Source: Enoplolaimus lenunculus | Taxonomy: Eukaryota > Nematoda > Enoplea > Enoplida > Thoracostomopsidae | Direction of reading: 5' to 3' | Assembly: GCA_030248215.1 (NCBI GenBank) | Contig: JASANG010000538.1 | Location: 1-64,000, forward strand | Length of the DNA stretch: 64,000 nucleotides | Part shown: positions 1-9,935 of the stretch, in pieces | Position numbering within the stretch: position 1 is the first letter of the stretch | How the letters are laid out: each line of letters begins with the position of its first letter | Notes under the pieces: model-generated | Database searches by the model: none | Seen by the model: only the letters and a program-made list of their open reading frames with translations | What the model was told of the DNA's origin: nothing | Program-made: the position numbers and the translations under genes

Positions 1-2
1 CA

Positions 3-3000
3 TTTGCGGAAGCCGATGCTAACTATGTGATGGCAACTAAAGGTTGGCAGCGAAATGGCGATGCAACGCGGGACGATGATATTACGCAAGTCTCGCTGAC
101 CCTGGGTCCAACCGCATCGCAAATAGAGACAATCGCACGACCACCGGTAGTTGAGTCGTCTTCACCTGTGCCGCCAACGCCATTGATTCTCGGCATTGGA
201 CGCGGAAGACCAGGTGTCGTACCAGTACCAGCTTATGCGGCAGTGCAACGTTTACAACCAGAACCAATATCAACATCAATGCCGCCAGAAGAAGACGCGG
301 GTCTATCGCATGCGCAGCAAATTGTTGAGCAAGTGGCGGAGATGGTACTGAGTAAGACAGGAACAGCGAGTGTACCGTCAGATAAATACGTGTCAGTGAC
401 CCAGCAGCAGCTGTCGTCTCAACCCCCTCCAGGCATCGAAACGAAAGCGGTGGATATCGATGAGCAAATTAATAGACAGTCAGAACTATTGGCAAAGTTG
501 CAAATGGAAGCGATATCGGAAGGGCAGCAGCTCCAACGGCAATCGGTGCAACAATATTACGATGAACATTGGCAACAGCAAATGCAACGAGAGCAACAGC
601 CATTGGTAAAAGAGGAGCCACAGGAACAGCAGTCGCCACAACAACAACCACAACAAGAGCGACCGTACGAAACAACACGAGCGCCGCTAACTTATCATGA
701 CGTGCTACCACTTGCGCCAGTGTTACGTGTAGGTGACGAAGTTGTGCAAATTTATCACACGGCGCAACATAACCGTGAAGTGCACCTGCAAGCAGCAGAC
801 ATTACGAAGACAGTCACCCGTGCGGCAGCAAGGGCGGAAGAATGCGCGTTGACGAGAATGTTGGCGGATCAGCTCTCTGGCATTCTGCATACATCGCCGT
901 ATGCAGCTGAATGTGACGTATCAGCGGAGATCGGTTTAACGAGCCAGCAGGCGGCGTTATGGAATGCGCGAGGGCGAAGCAGATTCATCGAACGAGTTTA
1001 TGAACAACCTGATCCGACCGTGTGGCGAGTGGCCCGTGAGCCTTGTCAAGTTCCGGTGGAATATTGTGATCAAGTTATACACGATCAAGTCCGTGCCCCT
1101 GACTTGGCAACGCAAAGGGCACTCAATACGCTCAAGATATTGGATCCGTTAACGTACGATGAAACATGCTTCACACGGCCACTACGTTATATGGACCGAA
1201 CTCATCTGATGCCTCCACATCGCTCGGAAGATTGCTGTGTGGTTTCCTGTGAGTCGAAGGCGCATTTGCTGTGTTCTAACGGATGCGGACGACCATACTG
1301 TTTCACCCACGTGCAAAAGTGGCAGACCCCGGATCATCCGTGCTATGCACGAGGGCCTTGTAACGTCGGACATTGGGTGCGTTCGGCCCAGGATTCAGTA
1401 TTGCGATATGCTTGCGATCGCGCTCGCTGCACAGCGTGTGTTATCTGTGGAGCACCGCTTTGTGCATTTCATGCAGCGTATCCGTGCCATGGAGATTTTC
1501 ATTGTGGCGACACACCGGCCATGGCAGATCCGACAGCTCCGATGCCACTCTATTACAATTTCTCGGATACGTTAGCCCCGAAGGTGTCAAATTTACGCGA
1601 AAACGGACGATTCGAATGGGTGTCAGTGCACCGTAGCGAGCAAAATCAAAATATCTACTATAAAGTTTTTGGTTTTCAGTTGTACGAACCTATTGCGGAT
1701 ATTCCGGTAATTCCATCGCACTTGAAAATGGAAGACGTTAACGAATTGCATAATCGATCCCTTCAACCGATCACAGCTCCGGTACGGGATGGATTCCGCC
1801 AGCTAAGTACGATCAATTATGAAAAAGAAGACGACCGATCCATGCGAACAATAATTGATCCGTTACCACCCGAGACACGAGTGTGGTATAATATCAGTAC
1901 GGTCATGCATACGCGTCAAACGATTCGTCACTATGTACCGTATATCGAATGGCTACCAGATGTACCAGTACGATGGCCGTATCAAGGATATCCATCAGTA
2001 ATGCATGCGGTGCGAGAACCGAATGTGTCGCCGAAGTGTATTGGTTATACACGGTTGATATTGTTGACAGCACGCGAGTTGGTCGAACGGGAAGAAGAAG
2101 AAGAACGGCAACAGCAGTTGATCCGTGAGCAGTTGGACGCGCAAGTAGTGGCACGACCACCGCGAGCTCGAGTGGCGCCAGATGTCCCGACACGCTCGTT
2201 ATTGATTCCACCACCGGACGAGTCGCCGATGGAACAAACGGAACAAGAACAACAAGCAGGGCCGTCGCGGCAGAGGTCAGTATCACGACGACGTGCGGTG
2301 ATCAAAAAGACGAAAACTCCACCAAGGCGCAAGACACCGGTGCGAACGCAGCAGCGTGTACGACAACGGACGCCACAACGTACGCAACGGCAAACACGAT
2401 CACAGGTGCGTCAACAACAGCAGGCTGAGGCGGTAGTTGAAGCGGAAACGAGCAAAACCGTGGCTGAAGAAGTGACGTCAGCGTCAGCAGTGTCGAAGGA
2501 AGCGGTGTTGACGGCAGTCGAACAACGATTATTAGCAGATATGCGCGAACGACGGCCATCGGTGGAAATCGAGCGATGCCGACTACCAGGCGTACCGACA
2601 ACCGAAGAATACTTACAACATCTTCGATCCAAAGCGGACCCACAACTCATGGAGGTGGGCGTCAAGTTGGCAATGCACGACTATCCCGAGTTCGCGAACG
2701 CAATATGGGAACAGTGGATGCTGGCGAAGGCAACATTTTTGGCCGAAAAGACATCGTCGGGTAGCGAAGAGCCGTCGACTTCGAGCGGAACGGTGTCGGT
2801 GCAAGAAGCAGTAGCGGCGGCAGTTGCAGCACAAGCGCCAGTAGTTACACAAGAAGATCTGCAGCAACATCTTCAACAACATCCGCGGCAGCAGGACGTT
2901 GTGACGCAAAAGACGCACGTGATTATCGAACAGGGTGAGCAAGTGGATACACCAGTGTTGCGTGTCGAGTGGCGACAACCGACGACCAGCAAGGTGGCAA

Positions 3001-3311
3001 CGACTTCGGGTGAGACGGCAATGACTTCGGCAGAAGCGTTGATGCAAGCGATGCAAAGCAAACCATCTACGTCGAGACGATCGCCAGCGGTAGCGTCAGC
3101 AGCAGTGACGAGACCAACAGCATCGGCGGAGGCTAAAGTACCGCAACCGGACTATCGCGAAGAACGTGATCGACAGAAGGCACGACAAATACAAAGACAA
3201 GAAGAGCGAATTCGACGTGAAGACGAAGAGCGCAAGGAAACGACCAGAGTTGAGTGTGTTGAAAGATGGCGATTTAACGTGTGTATTGTTGTATTGTTCT
3301 TTTCTCTTTGA
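3..3311 (+). CDS. Large Gln/Arg-rich ORF of unknown family with two Cys/His clusters; open at the window edge
   Basis: I do not recognise this protein. The frame is open from base 3, so the true start may lie outside the window; the first ATG is at 30. From there it runs about 1,093 residues without a stop. Residues 150-215 are Gln/Glu-rich. Residues 400-430 and 450-490 are two Cys/His clusters; the first has the pattern CxxxC-x7-CxxxCxxxxCxxH. Residues 490-690 look globular. Residues 745-800 are an Arg/Thr/Gln basic stretch. A helical-looking block (about 850-905) precedes a charged coiled-coil-like tail. It is more GC-rich than its surroundings and lacks introns, which fits an element-encoded protein (for example Gag-like) better than a neighbouring host gene. 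The non-coding block 1 kb downstream recurs at 21 kb, which supports an element. I see no reverse transcriptase, integrase or protease. A host intronless gene remains possible. Confidence 0.5.
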   Translation, partial: FAEADANYVMATKGWQRNGDATRDDDITQVSLTLGPTASQIETIARPPVVESSSPVPPTPLILGIGRGRPGVVPVPAYAAVQRLQPEPISTSMPPEEDAGLSHAQQIVEQVAEMVLSKTGTASVPSDKYVSVTQQQLSSQPPPGIETKAVDIDEQINRQSELLAKLQMEAISEGQQLQRQSVQQYYDEHWQQQMQREQQPLVKEEPQEQQSPQQQPQQERPYETTRAPLTYHDVLPLAPVLRVGDEVVQIYHTAQHNREVHLQAADITKTVTRAAARAEECALTRMLADQLSGILHTSPYAAECDVSAEIGLTSQQAALWNARGRSRFIERVYEQPDPTVWRVAREPCQVPVEYCDQVIHDQVRAPDLATQRALNTLKILDPLTYDETCFTRPLRYMDRTHLMPPHRSEDCCVVSCESKAHLLCSNGCGRPYCFTHVQKWQTPDHPCYARGPCNVGHWVRSAQDSVLRYACDRARCTACVICGAPLCAFHAAYPCHGDFHCGDTPAMADPTAPMPLYYNFSDTLAPKVSNLRENGRFEWVSVHRSEQNQNIYYKVFGFQLYEPIADIPVIPSHLKMEDVNELHNRSLQPITAPVRDGFRQLSTINYEKEDDRSMRTIIDPLPPETRVWYNISTVMHTRQTIRHYVPYIEWLPDVPVRWPYQGYPSVMHAVREPNVSPKCIGYTRLILLTARELVEREEEEERQQQLIREQLDAQVVARPPRARVAPDVPTRSLLIPPPDESPMEQTEQEQQAGPSRQRSVSRRRAVIKKTKTPPRRKTPVRTQQRVRQRTPQRTQRQTRSQVRQQQQAEAVVEAETSKTVAEEVTSASAVSKEAVLTAVEQRLLADMRERRPSVEIERCRLPGVPTTEEYLQHLRSKADPQLMEVGVKLAMHDYPEFANAIWEQWMLAKATFLAEKTSSGSEEPSTSSGTVSVQEAVAAAVAAQAPVVTQEDLQQHLQQHPRQQDVVTQKTHVIIEQGEQVDTPVLRVEWRQPTTSKVATTSGETAMTSAEALMQAMQSKPSTSRRSPAVASAAVTRPTASAEAKVPQPDYREERDRQKARQIQRQEERIRREDEERKETTRVECVERWRFNVCIVVLFFSL

Positions 3312-3601
3312 ATTTTGAAATATATAATTATAAGATTGATATATTGGCTACTGTGCGTAGGAGTTTGGTTTTGGTGATAGTTTGTAGTTTTCGCTCAGGT
3401 GTTCAGGAACCGGAGTTGGGATAAGTTACTGAAACCGGTTATGCAAAATTGCTAATCTTTGCATAATCCTTAAATTTTCCCTGTCCGCCGCTGCTTTGTG
3501 GAGAATATAGAGAACCTAAGGTTATTTTTGTGATACTAATTTTGTGGTTTGAATTTTCAAGCAGTTTTGTGGGTGGATTAATTTTGTTTTTCGGCAACTA
3601 A

Positions 3602-3781
3602 ATGCGGAATTTTACGGGTTTAAATAACTCCCTGCGGCAGCAGCGGAGTTGGACCTGGGCGACCGGGGAGGATTGGTGCCACTGGTCAGCGGCGGAGTCC
3701 CCGTTTTGGTCTGGGTTATCACAAGCAAATCCGCAGATTCGGCCGTTACCACGGCCCGAATCGGTCATTCCCGAACTGCTG
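3602..3781 (+). CDS. Candidate short first exon (60 codons) ending at a GTAAGA donor-like site
   Basis: The ATG at 3602 opens 60 codons that end exactly at CTG|GTAAGA (donor at 3782), leaving phase 0. The reading is Trp-, Ser- and Pro-rich and matches nothing I know. The segment is locally GC-rich compared with its flanks, as coding exons here tend to be. No downstream exon was identified, so this may be the leader exon of the element that carries the large ORF, or chance. Confidence 0.25.
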
Positions 3782-3961
3782 GTAAGAATAATTTATTTAC
3801 TTGCATACACCATGGTCATTGCTTTACACCGGTGTCTAACGGCTCTTGAGACTATCGAGAGAGTCCGAGCTGGCTTATAGATTTTTGTGTTATGTGTTTT
3901 TAGCCGTAGTGTAGAATTACAACTAGTGTCATATATAGGCAACTAATTTCTCTCGGTTGAA

Positions 3962-4117
3962 ATGGCAAGGAGTACACCATCGTCCCCGCTAAATCCCGAA
4001 GCTGACGAGTTTCAACCTTCCACCTCTGGGGTTCGGTGGGCGGTAGCTCACTTAACACCAGAGGTTGAAGCCGAGCTCGAGGCTCTGCGAATGCATAACG
4101 CCGAGGAGGATGCGCTG
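3962..4117 (+). CDS. Candidate short first exon (52 codons) ending at a GTAAGA donor-like site
   Basis: The ATG at 3962 sits in a purine-rich context and opens 52 codons reading MARSTPSSPLNPEADEF and onward. The composition is acidic and typical of a coding segment: Ser/Pro-rich start, then a Glu/Ala/Leu helix. It stops in phase 0 at CTG|GTAAGATTTATTT. The frame at 3602 ends in a very similar context (CTG|GTAAGAATAATTTATTT). This suggests alternative first exons or a duplicated leader. The acceptor exon was not found. Confidence 0.35.
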
Positions 4118-4369
4118 GTAAGATTTATTTCGTTGCTTTAATTCGGGTGTACTTGTTACCAGAATTTAGGTGTTAGTTTTCTTAACCCAGTGTTACGTGT
4201 TATTTTTCGCTAATAAACTAATAGGCTGAGTTTATGCACATAGTATTTACTTCACACACACACGTGTAATTATTCAATTTGATTTCGGGTCCGGGACTAC
4301 CGCCCCGTCCCCGTGTCTCTGTATATATCGCCCTTGAATTAACCCGCATTTTTCTCGTATCTCTGAGTG

Positions 4370-5160
4370 CTCACGCTGGTCACAAATGCGTTGAGCCTGG
4401 GTTGATCTAAATTACCTGAGTTCTTAAATGTTGTAACTTAGGTGCTAGCCGAATTCGTGCACCTGAAACATTTTACCGGTCTACAGTCGAATTTTAGCCA
4501 AGTTGAGTTTTCCGCGGAATTTTATATCAGCAGTTGGCCACTTTTATTTTTGATTTCGAGTAGAATTTGGGGAATGTGATTGGAATCGGTTATTCGCAAA
4601 TCTGTGTCGCGTATAGAATTTGGATATCAGTGTCGCGATGATAATCTTTGCGCGAAACTTAATTATTCGGAAATTTGCGGCGCTCATAAATCGCCGTTAT
4701 TCGCGCCGCCCTAATTTTTATCCGATTGTCACCCGGTAGAGTGACAGCGTGTACTTTCTAGTCAGATTCGCTGGCGGGATCTTACAGTGAACTTGTGTCG
4801 GTTTGCGCTTATTTTTCGGCGATCGGTTTCTCGCAAGGACGCTTATGCCTAGGGTATTCGGCTGGATTTCCTTGCTTTGGCGTGATGCTTTTAGGCTAAG
4901 TGGAGTTACCATTCTCGAAACATGGGTGCATTTCGACTCGATTACACTGGAGTGACGGCTATTTTTGCGGATCCCCGTGATTCCCTGTGTTGGTGACTTT
5001 GGGACGAACCTACCCCAGTCGCGGGCCTAGCGTAGCGCAACGCATTCGATTATTTTCCATCCATAAGCAGAAAGTTGCCGAGGGTAGGCGGCGCTCTTTT
5101 TACTTTCTGACGGTAGGCGGCGCCTTTTTACTTTCTGACTTATAGTTGGGTAAAAAACGC
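4370..5160 (+). repeat. Dispersed 0.8-kb non-coding repeat, copy 1
   Basis: By eye it aligns over most of its length with 20860-21585 on the same strand. Shared blocks include CCGATTGTCA(CC/GT)CGGTAGAGTGAC, GGATCCCCGTGATT, CCTACCCCAGTCGC and CATAAGCAGAAAGTTG. The last 60 bp hold a local duplication of GTAGGCGGCGCC...CTTTCTGAC. No long frame is conserved between the copies, which points to an untranslated or long-terminal-repeat-like segment. Divergence is considerable, so the copies are old. I cannot assign a family. Confidence 0.55.
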
Positions 5161-6140
5161 AACACGTGCCGGGTACATTCTTTTCTACACAGAATGTGCC
5201 CAGTTGCACACTCTTGTAAAAAGAGTCTGATTATTGACTCTTGGTGATAGTAATTGACAAAATGTAAAACCAGTTACATACTCTTGTAAGAGTCATTATC
5301 GACTCTTGGTCAGGCCCGTAGCCAGCTCACCATGCTAGGGGGCTAAAATATTTTAGGAGGGGCAATTCATGGGTTTTTAGTGACTTGCAAGCAAGATTGA
5401 AAATTTTCTAGGGGGGCCAAAATTTTTCCAGGCGGGCTGAGCCCCCCTGCCCCACCCTTGGCTACGTGCCCACTCTTGGTGCTAGTAATTGACAGAATGT
5501 ACCCAGTTGCACACTCTTGTAAAAAGAGTCATTATCGATTATCCACTCTTGGTGCTAGTAATTGACAGAATGTACCCAGTTGCACACTCTTGTAAAAAGA
5601 GTCATTATCGATTATCCACTCTTGGTGCTAGTAATTGACAGAATGTACCCAGTTGCACACTCTTGTAAAAAGAGTCATTATCGATTATCCACTCTTGGTG
5701 CTAGTAATTGACAGAATGTACCCAGTTGCACACTCTTGTAAAAAGAGTCATTATCGATTATCCACTCTTGGTGCTAGTAATTGACAGAATGTACCCAGTT
5801 GCACACTCTTGTAAAAAGAGTCATTATCGAGTATCCACTCTTGGTGCTAGTAATTGACAGAATGTACCCAGTTGCACACTCTTGTAAAAAGAGTCATTAT
5901 CGATTATCCACTCTTGGTGCTAGTAATTGACAGAATGTACCCAGTTGCACACTCTTGTAAAAAGAGTCATTATCGATTATCCACTCTTGGTGCTAGTAAT
6001 TGACAGAATGTACCCAGTTGCACACTCTTGTAAAAAGAGTCATTATCTATTATCCACTCTTGGTGCTAGTAATTGACAGAATGTAAACCCAGTTGCATAC
6101 TCTTGTAAAAAGTTGCATACTCTTGATGATGCATTGATCA
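5161..6140. repeat. 73-bp minisatellite, about nine tandem units plus degenerate leading units
   Basis: Regular units begin at 5471, 5544, 5617, 5690, 5763, 5836, 5909, 5982 and about 6055, a constant 73-bp period with almost no differences between units. Each carries CACTCTTGGTGCTAGTAATT, a GTACCCAGTTGCACACTC segment and the palindrome ACTCTTGTAAAAAGAGT. Two more diverged units precede the array (5180-5310) and are split from it by a transposon. The last unit is degenerate. A lone relative of the unit lies near 52215-52255. The high identity points to recent expansion. The unit has no variable spacers, so this is not a CRISPR array. Confidence 0.93.
5311..5472. mobile_element. hAT-type MITE (CAGGCCCGTAGCC family) inserted in the 73-bp minisatellite
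   Basis: This 162-bp element starts CAGGCCCGTAGCCA and ends TGGCTACGTGCCCA, a 14-bp imperfect inverted repeat. It is flanked by identical 8-bp duplications CTCTTGGT (5303-5310 and 5473-5480), which belong to the minisatellite unit. The interior has the runs of G and C (GGGGGGCC, GAGCCCCCC) seen in all family members. It has no coding capacity. 8-bp duplications with CAG...CTG-like ends are the usual mark of hAT elements. Confidence 0.85.
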
Positions 6141-6444
6141 TCCACTCTTTCAGTACGTGAACGAGGGACGGAAAAGTCATTCCTAAATAGTGTTTAGGGT
6201 AAAATATGATTTTGTTCAATTCGTTGTTTTTGATTACGGCGCTATTTTAATGCAGCCGGTACAGTATCGATATCAGAATTATCTGTCTAGAGCGTGCAAC
6301 GCTGGACACCATGCAAGTTTGACACTGTCGGTCGAACAGAAGAACGGTCGTTGCTAAATGGTTCTTCTACCGCGCGGTCTCGGCCTTCAGCCTCGAGCTG
6401 TATGTGCAACCACTTGACCGGCACCTTTACAACATAAACGATTG

Positions 6445-6649
6445 GGCCCATGTATAGAACAGGGCCTGAACAGCAAACATATTCCTAAGCCTAAGCCTAA
6501 GCCTAAGCGTATGGATAAGCCTATTCCTAAGCCTAAGTCTAAACCTAAGCCTAAGCCTACGCCTAAGCCTGAGCAAAAAAATTTAGTCTAAAGCTTAAAC
6601 TGACTCTATTCACTCCGAAAAACGATCCGGCCCCGTTCTATTTATGGTC
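6445..6649. mobile_element. TTAGGC-family MITE
   Basis: It starts GGCCCATGTATAGAACAGGG and ends with the decayed inverse (CCCGTTCTATTTATGGTC). Between them lie CCTAAG hexamers on the plus strand and the family core TAGTCTAAAGCTTAAACTGACTC. Flanking 8-mers AACGATTG and AAAGTTTG match at six of eight positions, consistent with an old target duplication. Confidence 0.75.
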
Positions 6650-6848
6650 AAAGTTTGTAACCTGGTCAAAGCCGGCAACCTCAAATGTAAAAAATGTAGC
6701 AGGTACACACGGGGCAATATAACACTTATGACTCTACTTTCTGGACAATATTATACATGTGTCGAAACGAGATTTATAAGCGAGAAGCTAAACGCATTTT
6801 TTACAGATTCCCCTGTCCCGACCCTTATATCTGCTGGTTCTAAATTTT

Positions 6849-7046
6849 GGCCCATGTAAAAATCAGGGGCAGAACGTTTTTCTGTGTGGAACTAGAGAAG
6901 AGTACGCTTAAGCTCTACACTGATATTTTTGCTTGGCTTAGGCTTAGGCTTAGGGATATGCTCATCCTTACGCTTAGGCCTAAGCGTAGACTTGGACTTG
7001 GAAACATGCTTGTAATATTGTTGCGTCCATGTTCTTTACATTGGCC
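6849..7046. mobile_element. TTAGGC-family MITE, GGCCCATGTAAAGATC-type ends
   Basis: The left end is GGCCCATGTAAAAATCAGGG and the right end GTTCTTTACATTGGCC. The interior has the family stretch CTTAGGCTTAGGCTTAGGGA and a second, mixed TTAGGC/CTTAGG segment. Target duplications are no longer evident, so this is an older copy. Confidence 0.75.
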
Positions 7047-7548
7047 CGAATATTTAAAACGATTCCCATTGGCCAGTTTTTATAACATTTATTGAGACAA
7101 AATTAAGTTTAATATTTTGTGCTAAAAACACAAATTTTACCACAATTTTTGCTACTGTCTTTACGCGCATGAATGCCATGCAGGAATGTACAGGGGGTAC
7201 AGCAGTACACGCCCCTTGAACGCCTAAGCCCTGGTCTCGAGTTGAAGTTGAACAAATTCACTACTACAATATTTTAGTTGAATATTTCTATAAGGAATTC
7301 CATTTACATATTCCCAGCCGGAAATAAATCTACCGTTGACTTCGACTAAATTATAAGACTAAAAAGCGATATGATTTATAAGATGTCTTAATTTGTTTAA
7401 CCGGATGCGGTAGCAAAATACGTTTTAGTTTACGTCGAAACGGCCTGTTAACTTTAAAACAAGTATACTCGTTTGCTAAATGAGAACAAACCGCATAGTT
7501 AATATGCGGTAAAATGTATTCACTGAAGTTACCTTCTAAGAAACTATT

Positions 7549-7724
7549 GGCCATAAAAATCAGGTGCGGAAAGTTTTTCTGTTGGACTGGGAAACAGTAC
7601 GCTTAAGCTTTTGACTATTTTTTTCGCATCAGTTTAGGCTTAGGAATATGCTCATTTTTACGCTTAGGCTTAGGCTTAGGAATATGCTTATAATACTGTT
7701 CAGTCCCTGTTCTTTACATTGGCC
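7549..7724. mobile_element. TTAGGC-family MITE
   Basis: It runs from GGCCATAAAAATCAGG to GTTCTTTACATTGGCC with two short TTAGGC runs inside. Flanks GAAACTAT (7540-7547) and GAGACTAT (7725-7732) match at seven of eight positions, with one extra T at the left junction. Confidence 0.75.
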
Positions 7725-8776
7725 GAGACTATGAATAACGTTATTTATTAAACTATAAATAATTAAATAGCAATAAATGCAACCATTTTATGGTAAAAAC
7801 AATGAATTTATCATAAAATGTTAGGCAAACGATTGACTCTCGCACAGGCGTCGCTTTCAGAAAGCTGTCAGACAGCAGACAACTGGGGATTTTGAGTTAA
7901 GGTTAGTAATAGTGGATTACGTTCGGGTTAAAGACTTCCCAATTGCTAAAGTCACCACTTTTGATCCAGTCTTAACCTAAAATGTGAACGGAATGAGGCA
8001 GTGCCGGATCCAGTGTTTCTCGGTGGGGGATCAGATGTTGACCGATCATTCACCCTGCCCAGATGACACCCCCCAAAAATGACAATTTCAGCGGGGGTTG
8101 AAACTGTTGGACCGGAACGATACAACCAACCTGAAAAGTTGCTATTTATATGTGACACTCTTAGCCTTCATTTGAAACAGGTTTGTTTTGCACTATTTCA
8201 AATGGTTGATCGGGTCGAAGCATCTGCTAGAAATATTTATGAGCGAAGCGAGCGAGATGCCAGAGGCATTTTTTCCTATTCAAATCCCCATAAATCAACT
8301 TTTGAACCCAGACAGGGTTTACCACTGGACTTTGTTTTTGAACGCCGAGCCCTTAGAATCCAAGCCTTTACCATCCTGGGGATTCGATGAGTTAAACATG
8401 GCCGTGGGACAATCTGCTGTTATGGAGCATAATAACGTTAGACTTGTACGAGTTAGCAAGTGTTTGAAATGTACGTGTCAGTGTAATACTCAAATACCCC
8501 AGAGAATGAAAACTGTCGAACGAAGCGAGCCAGAAGCCAGACGCAATTGATGCAAATTTTAAACTCTGTATAGCACCAGTACGGGAATCAGGTTTCTACA
8601 ACCGACAGAATTGTCGTTGGTCAGTGGACAACTGTTTTTTATTAATTGCAGTTGCAAGTTTGAGTTGTACCGCACTGTCTTCCAGCTGTCATTTTAACTT
8701 AAAAACACAACGTTCAACAAAATACGAAACATAAAATTGCGAAGGAGGTGAATAAGAGCTTCAATTCGGTATTTAC

Positions 8777-9049
8777 GACCAATGTAAAGATCAGGGACGG
8801 AACGTTTTTTCTGTGGGTATGAAATAGAGTAAGCTTAAGCTTGAATTTTTTGCTTACGCTTAGGCTTAGGTATAACCTCATTCTTACGTTTAGGCATAGG
8901 CTTAGGTATAACCTCATTCTTACGTTTAGGCATAGGCTTAGGTATAACCTCATTTTTACGCTTAGGCATAGGCTTATGTATAAACTCATTCTTACGTTTA
9001 GGCATAGGCTTAGGTTTAGGAATATGCTTATACTACTCAGCTATTGGTC
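8777..9049. mobile_element. TTAGGC-family MITE enlarged by a 36-bp tandem array
   Basis: The family ends GACCAATGTAAAGATCAGGG and ACTCAGCTATTGGTC enclose an interior expanded to four 36-bp units (8865-9008). Each unit holds CTTAGGTATAACCTCATT and a TTTAGGCATAGG segment. The amplified unit contains degenerate TTAGGC hexamers, so the array grew from the family's own internal motif. Confidence 0.75.
8865..9008. repeat. 36-bp tandem array, four units, inside a MITE
   Basis: Unit starts at 8865, 8901, 8937 and 8973 give an exact 36-bp period, with few substitutions, mostly in the last unit. Frames across it encode Leu/Ser/Arg repeats on either strand that have no sign of being genes. Confidence 0.9.
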
Positions 9050-9253
9050 GAATAATCTATGAAGTGCTGTCAAGGTTTTTGCTCTGATCTTCCTTCTGCT
9101 TTAGAAGAAATGAACCACGACGAAGCCTCTAAATCCTGACAACCATCAACGGTCTGTCCATAATCCTGTACTCAGGAAAAGGATAAACGTGCCACAGGAT
9201 CTGATTTAATAAAAAGCCAACACATGGCATCGCTAAATATATACAAGAGAAGC

Positions 9254-9408
9254 GGCCCATGTATACAACAGTCCCGGAACAGTAGTATAAACATATTCCT
9301 AACCGTAAGCCTAAGCCTAAGCCTAAGCAAAAAATAGTCAAGCTTAAACTATTAACTCTATTTATAACCACTCCGGAAAACGATCCGGCCCTGTTCTATC
9401 CATGGGCC
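9254..9408. mobile_element. TTAGGC-family MITE with clear 8-bp target duplication
   Basis: This 155-bp element has ends GGCCCATGTATACAAC and GTTCTATCCATGGGCC. It is flanked by AGAGAAGC (9246-9253) and AGAGAAGT (9409-9416). Three CCTAAG hexamers remain inside. It lies about 180 bp beyond the stop codon of C1GALT paralog A, so it may be transcribed in that gene's 3' region. Confidence 0.88.
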
Positions 9409-9590
9409 AGAGAAGTGAACGCCAAACCAAAACGACTGATAAGTTTCAAGGGTCAAAGCAAAAACTATTAATAATTTGCACAATTTTTGCAATTATATTT
9501 TCAATTTTGTATTTATGCAAACATTTTCTAACTTCAAAACCGGGACAGGTCGAAGCAACTGTCAATCGTGTCAGTGGTAAATATCACATT

Positions 9591-9935
9591 TCATCGTTGT
9601 AATTTGCGTGTTTTCGAACGATTCTGTTGAGCGTCAAATACTTCAATAATTTTATTGAACAAATTCCGTGGCGGATCCGTATGATGGGATATTAATTCGT
9701 GTCGTTTGGTGTCAAATATTCGATCATCAGGTCCACCGAGAGCGTCCGCAATCAGCTTTGCTTCGTTCACAACTGTTGTACCGCGCATTGATTTCAGTTG
9801 ATTTAGCGCAGTTATAAGCGACGCCGAAAAATATCCAAACGGACGCAAACGGTATAGAAAATAGTCATAAATGTACATATATTGCGGGGTAATAGAGCTA
9901 AACGATATTGCAAAATTTGAACAGCACGAAAATCC
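9591..9935 (-). CDS. Paralog A exon 6 (C-terminus and stop)
   Basis: The acceptor is AATATTTTCAG|GGATTT. The exon is 345 bp including TGA, equal to paralog B exon 6. It encodes GFSCCSNFAISFSSITPQ, then YMYIYDYFLYRLRPFG, the family's last conserved block. The FHY histidine is replaced by Ser. The hydrophilic tail beyond residue 60 of this exon is lineage-specific. Confidence 0.92.
   Translation of the reverse strand, partial: GFSCCSNFAISFSSITPQYMYIYDYFLYRLRPFGYFSASLITALNQLKSMRGTTVVNEAKLIADALGGPDDRIFDTKRHELISHHTDPPRNLFNKIIEVFDAQQNRSKTRKLQR

Larger units (their letters stand above)
3312..4369. other. Non-coding spacer after the large ORF, containing two short donor-ended frames
   Basis: The sequence is AT-rich with pyrimidine runs just after the stop at 3311. 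The only structure seen is the pair of short open frames listed separately. They lie about 180 bp apart and both run in phase 0 into a GTAAGA donor-like site. No polyadenylation signal was convincing. Confidence 0.4.
6141..9590. other. Intergenic MITE cluster between the minisatellite and C1GALT paralog A
   Basis: No gene was recognised. Five members of the TTAGGC family lie here and are listed separately. There is also the left end of a hAT-type element at 7999 (CAGTGCCGGATCCAG). At 8236-8550 there is unassigned sequence with GAAGCGAGCGAGATGCCAG-like motifs that recur near 43440. The rest shows nothing. Confidence 0.5.

Noticed and set aside
5471-6140. Possible CRISPR array
   Set aside because: The whole 73-bp unit is repeated with no unique spacers, and the setting is eukaryotic.
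8188-8550. Plus-strand 120-residue frame
   Set aside because: Overlaps sequence whose motifs recur at 43.4 kb; no splice or family support, so more likely repeat-derived.
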